From Phytoseiulus persimilis (taxonomy: Eukaryota; Arthropoda; Arachnida; Mesostigmata; Phytoseiidae), in assembly GCA_037576195.1 (NCBI GenBank), contig CM075101.1:14508001-14572000 (forward strand): DNA of 64,000 nucleotides, written 5' to 3'. Positions 58,801-64,000 of the stretch are shown here, piece after piece (position 1 is the stretch's first letter; every line of letters starts with the position of its first letter). The translations under genes and the position numbers were made by a program. The notes below the pieces were generated by a model. It was not told where the DNA came from, did no database searches, and was given only the letters and a program-made list of their open reading frames with translations.

Positions 58801-60201
58801 GTTGGCACTCAATGGGAAAGAAGTCCCGAAAAAACGAGCTCCTTGTTCTATCGGGTTGCAATCGGCGCCGGCTGACGATCGCGTGCAACAATAAATATTT
58901 TGTGCGCGCATCTTGATATTTTGTAGCAGGAAAACTGCAGGGACCGTTATTCCGACGCAGCGATATTTCTAACGGAACCAACGAGCGAGCAACCCGACGC
59001 GAAAGCAGTATTTGCTTGACTTGTCAGGATGCAGAAGACGTAGATGAGGAAAGAGAGGGAGAAGCAGGCGTTCAAAAATTTAGAAGACGAAAAGGGAACC
59101 CAAATAGTTCGAAAGGCGGAATTCGGGGGAAAACCGCAGTGGCGTCGAAGTCGTTCAAGATGTTGATGATGATGACAACGGGATGGAACACCAGACCCTG
59201 AGCGACTTCAGTTGAAACACGGATCAGAGTCAACCGCTGATCGTTGCTTCTGACGACGATGAACGAGGAGAATGTTCTTCGAGGCAATTATTTTGTGACT
59301 TCAAGACGACGTTGAAACTGTCACCCACTTTTCAGTCACTCTTCGAGACTAACCATCGGGAGCGAGGATCGGCTGAAGAATCTGTCTTTCAGAAAAGCTT
59401 CGGGTTACCCCGGGAGCTTTCAGAAAACGAACTTCGCAGCGGCCCGAACTGTTCCCGAACGAGGCGCCCCGGAATCTAATGAATTCGAACCTCTGTCCCA
59501 GGAAACCGACAAGTGAAAATGTGCGGACCGTACTCTGTACCTGACAAGTGATCGATGACACTCTACCTCAAGGGCTCGTGTACGAAGGTTCGACGCGAGA
59601 TCCGTCTACGAGCGCACCGGGAGCTCAGGGCGAGGAATCCGGAGTGCAGCCTGCGCTTCCGATGATACATTAGTCTCCGAGCGCTCGTCTCCGATCTTGG
59701 AACGTTCGTTGATCGGGCTAACCACGAGACGGGACGAAAGGGATAAATAGTGCATCAGCCGATTTGAATCGGCCGTGGAAATATCGATCGAGCGGAAGCC
59801 GGCAACCGTTTCTGAAATTCCCACAGAGCACACACTGGCAACTATCGAACGCACCGCTACTTTTCCATTCTTCCCGCTTTGGAATGGAGTGTTTGTGTGC
59901 CTCGGTCACACGCTTCTTATCCGTTCGATGTCGTTTTTGGAACCGAATACGTTGGTGATATCTCGGTATCGAGTGAGCGCGGGACGCGATTCGGTCTACA
60001 CGTACTTGGACGTTCATTCTGCTCGAAGATTCCATTCCACTATCCCATCAACTCCGCCAGCAGGGATTTGTTGGCAAGCAACGTTCGGATTGACAATTTT
60101 GTTGGATGGTTTTTGCCGAGTTATAAATCGCTCTACTTCTCTACGTTCCTTGGCTCCGTCCATCCATTGATCCGTTCCAACTGTCGAAATACTCGACGGT
60201 G
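55826..60201. other. Unassigned stretch
   Basis: No recognised gene. Contains a GGC-type triplet run (about 56209-56218), a compound palindrome near 57077-57107 and a TGATGA-type run near 59163. If the exons at 55.5 kb are real this may be intron. Confidence 0.3.
57085..57098. repeat. 14-bp perfect palindrome in a longer imperfect one
   Basis: CCATGGATCCATGG reads the same on both strands. Outer arms TATCCGT (about 57076-57082) and ACGGATA (about 57099-57105) extend the symmetry to about 30 bases with a 3-base asymmetry. Confidence 0.6.
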
Positions 60202-60395
60202 TCAGATGGACCGTTTTGTGCACTTGACGAAGATGAGGCACCGGAGTAGTAGCCAGAGCAGTGCGAACCAATATGGATCGAACCGCACCAACGCGGCGCC
60301 GCTCGGCACCACGCCAAACCATTCGATCTTCAGCTGAGCAAACCCAGTTCCGTCGTGTCCGACTCCTCCGAAACTCCGGACCGCGAGTTGAGGAC
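60202..60395 (-). other. Possible terminal exon with a membrane segment
   Basis: An open frame after an ATACAG acceptor near 60396 ends in a strongly hydrophobic segment (PYWFALLWLLLRCLIFVK) and a short basic tail before a TGA. No start codon or upstream exon was identified, and other frames here are also open. Confidence 0.2.
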
Positions 60396-61389
60396 TCCTG
60401 TATTTGCTCACCGTAACTCGATGAACAAAACGGTGAGAACGATGCCTGACGTCGTAGAGCCACCTCTCAAGCCCACGGCTCGTGAATGACGTTCGTCAGG
60501 TCGTGAATCCGTGGATGCCTCACTCCAAGTCCAGTGGTAGTAGTTTCGCCGAAACGTGCCTCCTTCGCTAACTTGGAAAATTTCCCCAGCCGATCAAAGC
60601 AGACGACCAAGCATGCAGCTAACCAGCCAGCTAGCTGGTCGATCAAAGCGGAACGTTGGCTACTCCGGGAAATAAAGAGCCAAGAGAGAATCGAGCGCGC
60701 AAAGTTCGTTGTCTGTTCTTCTGGGCATCCGTTCTTTTGATCCGTATTTGATTTAGAAGACGTCAGGATAGCGGGACCAACAAAACGGAAGACACAATCC
60801 GGAAATCGTGGTCGCGTCCTGCTTTTCCGTGGCGCTCGCTCAGAGGGCGCAATATTGTCGTAGGCAATGCCCCAGATCCCCGGACTTGTCGAGTTCTGAA
60901 CATCTTGTCAAACTTGATTCCCAACTCGATCGAGGCTCGAACGCCAACTCAACGAACCTTCGCTCGGGAAGTCCGCGCCTCAGGAGGTCAGACCGAGCAG
61001 TAAATCAACGGGTCAGGACCCAGGGCTCGCGGCTAATTCGACGCGACATTGGAGCAAATCGAAAACGCGCCATGGCGAATCGATGGTGGAACGGCGGCGT
61101 TATGCGCGTATGCAGTCATTCCTATCCGACGGCGAGATCCGAAATCTGCATAACCCGAATTCTGGCTCCGCGATTCACCCGACCAATTTCCAGCGTTCCT
61201 CTGCAGCGCACAGAGGTCAGCAGTGACGACGGCGTGAGCGAATGCACGCACAGCCAGCGAACGGCGTTTTTTTCTCATCGGAATCCGATGAATTTCTCGT
61301 GTTCCTTCCAGTCGGCCGGGAGCAGGCGAGCTATCGAAAGCTTCGCACCGCCTTTTCCCTCCTTCTGTATCTTTCATCGTTCTGTTTCA

Positions 61390-61557
61390 GGCGATGCCCC
61401 CTCTGGAGTCGTCGTGCAATCGGCACGACTCCAGAGCGACGATGATCATCCCACGAGCCCTCACAACGTCGGATACTACTCGACCGTAGAAGCTATCTTA
61501 GCTGCCATCATGACTGCAAACCATTCATACCGGTCGTTGGAGAAAGAAGATGGTTAA
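61390..61557 (+). CDS. Candidate terminal coding exon, about 55 residues
   Basis: A strong acceptor (TTCATCGTTCTGTTTCAG, ending about 61389) precedes a frame ending TAA at 61557. The product (TSPHNVGYYSTVEAILAAI near its end) looks like normal protein sequence. The frame continues open upstream of the acceptor to 60808, but that part is Arg/Ser-rich and less convincing. No family recognised; it could belong with the exons at 55.5 kb. Confidence 0.27.
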   Translation, partial: GDAPSGVVVQSARLQSDDDHPTSPHNVGYYSTVEAILAAIMTANHSYRSLEKEDG

Positions 61558-64000
61558 ATGTCCAGAAATCGGTTCCGTCCATCTTAATCGTCCTCGAGAG
61601 GAATGAAGTGAGGGAACTGAGAGATAAGGGCAAACCTAACCCGAGGTGAGTGACCGCGGAGAAGGGCTTTGCGTCCAAGAAGCTCGCCGACTCAATCAAT
61701 AACCATTAGGCTACATGGTTACTTTCCGTTTTTCCCTCTTCGCCTTTCCTAACAGCAAGCGGCGGATTCGCCCTGCTGGCCATCGCCCGAGTCGAAAACC
61801 GCCGGTCACAAGGAGATATATTAGAGGGCTAGTAATATTTAGAGTCGGGTGAATGAAAAGCCATGGCAAAGTAGAGACGTTCGGAATGTGAAAACCATGA
61901 GCTGTCGTCTACCGCCATCGTCGACTCTGCGGATACGGCCGCCACGATGTCTTCGCTCAGAGTCGTTCCTGGACGAGTTCGTTCGGTCATAGCACATTCG
62001 TTTGAATCGAATGTCGAGCGAACGAATCCAATGCTCCTCTCGAATGGACACCCTCGGGTGCGCGGGGCTTCTGGTTGGACTTGCCCATACAGGAACGACG
62101 CACGGCTCGACTAATTCAACCGGATACGGGCGCATAGACTTTTTTTCCACGTGGGCGGATCAAACGACTTCACCGTTGCGCGGCTGCTGGCTGACCAATG
62201 GCTTACCGAGTTGCCCCGAACAGCAGGGCAACGACGGAATCTTTTGTTTCAGACACGACTCGGGCGTTACACGCCACACTGACGCTGGCTCAGCGCGCGG
62301 ATCACCAGCCGGTCAGCTTGCGGATAGCGCTCACCGATGGTTAATGCGATTGATTGCGAACAACTCCAAGCCATCACATCTTCTTCCAGGCGAACATCAA
62401 TCCATCGAAAAATCCACTCCGCTTCTGATCGTCCGACGTCTGAGTCTTCTCTCCTTTCCGACCAGGGCCTCCGATTTTTGGTTCGACAAACGTTTCGTCC
62501 AATGACGTCCTGTCCAATGTTCTTCAAATCGCCGACGTCGATGAAAGCTTCTCTTCGATGTTTGAGCCCGCATGACTCCTATCTGGAACACGCCTGAACT
62601 CGGAGGAAAACGAAAAATGAACAGACTCGATGGCATTGAAAGTCGCTTTGGTGAACTTCTTCCATTCTCAATGCGAAGAGCATCTTTCGATTCAAAGATG
62701 AATGGTGTATAGAATCCATTCTTCACCTGAATATCCGGTGCTAATATGCACGGTGGTGTCTTGCTCATTTGAAATCTATTCTCAATTCCAACGACGTCAT
62801 GACGATGCCGCAAATGGATCAGTCACGACCACGCTCGAACGGAAGTTTTTTCTCTCGGGACCAGCACCCCTGCTTGTCGACGGATAGCGGCAGAGCACAA
62901 TATCCTTCAGCTCCCTGATATTTGCTCAAAAGAAAAGTACCAGAGGACACTCGATCAAGAGCAATGATGTTCCACATTAGTCGATCGCGGCGGAACATCT
63001 ACTCATTTTCTTTGGTTCATGCCACCGAGGAACTTCGAGGAACCGTCAGATGGGTTTAGTATTCCAAATCTCTCGCAGTCGTGTCATTCATCGTCAGGTC
63101 GTACTTTCATTGTGTTCCGACTGGGGAATTGAAGGAAAATTTTTGATTATCACTGAGTTATCACTGAGAATCACTGACAGAAATGCGTACGGACGGAACG
63201 CTCAGGCGCAAGCGTCGTGACCCCGGAGTCGCTACGGAGAAGCATTCCAAAGTGACACTTTGACTCTTCGAAACAGATCGGTGATTTGCCAGAGAGCTTA
63301 GAGGGTTTCCCGGGAAAGGCAGAAGGGACCGCTGCGGATATTCCGATCCTCAGTTTTTGAAGCTACCAGCGTAGATGTGACATCAGTATCTGAGCGATAT
63401 CTAATTGAAAAATCGATATTTCCAGCAAATGAAAAAGATAAGCAGATGACAACCTCACTGGGTCGTCGGCTCGAGAATCAATATCCTTGGTCAGCGGATG
63501 GAGAAGCGCGATAAGGCCAGCACGACGCCAAGCTGATAACGATGGGAAATGTGGCGTATGATTCGAGTGTGTCACGTAGAGCGAGATATAGCGGCGCGAG
63601 CCGTTTTGTTGAAACCAGTCCCGTTACGAGTCAGGAGCTGCAGCGACATGCGATAAAAAAAAACTGTCCTTGATTTCTTCGATCCGACGCGAGTTTGTAT
63701 CAAGGCCTTCTTCACTTTTAGCGTTTTGCCGAAAATAGAGTAACATGTTTTTCCTCCATCTACACTAGTCCGTTCTCTCAAGCCTCAGTTCCAGCGCATT
63801 CGACCAATTCAGCGCAAGAACGAACTCATGGGATCGCTCGATACCGTCTCCGCGTTCTCCATCTGCATTGTCATTGACGGGGAATTATGACAACAGTGAA
63901 ACGATGATGAAGAGTCGGTTTGACGGCGACAAGCGCAAAACACGAATTAACCTTCACCTTTGTCTCTTCGTTACTCCACAAACAATTTAGCTCCCTAATA
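61558..64000. other. Unassigned right end
   Basis: Short frames only, no recognised domain or RNA gene. A 9-base direct repeat (ATCACTGAG-like, three copies) lies at about 63148-63176. Confidence 0.35.

Noticed and set aside
60808-61557. 249-codon plus-strand open frame taken as a whole
   Set aside because: The upstream two thirds is Arg/Ser-rich without a domain; only the part after the acceptor near 61389 looks like coding sequence and is listed separately.
1-64000. CRISPR arrays, bacterial operons and retroviral or LTR elements
   Set aside because: No regularly spaced repeats, no bacterial gene layout and no reverse transcriptase, integrase or paired long terminal repeats were seen.

Overview
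The window looks like nuclear DNA of an arthropod. A parasitiform (mesostigmatid-type) mite or another chelicerate fits best, because the genes have short-to-medium GT-AG introns, base composition is near 50% GC, there is a CLIP-domain serine protease, and the metazoan families CNNM, PHTF and SESTD1 are present. The species assignment is inference. Four multi-domain host genes can be read with confidence; their exon boundaries were placed by hand from splice signals and reading phase.

Layout. 0.5-1.1 kb holds a decayed hAT-type transposase. 3.6-5.9 kb (minus) is a five-exon secreted CLIP-trypsin protease. 5.9-14.8 kb has no recognisable gene but carries a 22-bp perfect hairpin and a 79-bp mariner-like miniature element. 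14.8-25.2 kb (minus) is a CNNM/unextended-type Mg2+ transporter with a duplicated ectodomain and two alternative C-terminal tails. 25.2-29.1 kb is mostly unassigned. 29.2-31.3 kb (plus) is PHTF, with its whole coding region in one exon. 32.8-38.5 kb (minus) is a SEC14/spectrin-repeat protein of the SESTD1 type; PHTF and SESTD1 converge. From 38.8 kb to the end no family could be recognised. That stretch holds several splice-flanked coding-like frames, a possible promoter with first exons near 55.4 kb, simple repeats and small inverted repeats, and may be intergenic, intronic or regulatory DNA.

Function. The four clear genes are not an obvious pathway: an extracellular zymogen protease, a plasma-membrane Mg2+ transporter, a multi-pass endomembrane protein and a lipid-binding cytoplasmic scaffold. 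The most unusual structures are the tandem duplication of the CNNM extracellular domain (two copies with different intron positions), and the two mutually exclusive CNNM tails that each carry an acidic dileucine motif also found in the vertebrate tail. Next is a possible second gene or alternative 3' end that could share the first coding exon of SESTD1 (37.2-38.5 kb).

Limits. No homology search, expression data or codon statistics could be run. Everything outside the four main genes is tentative.
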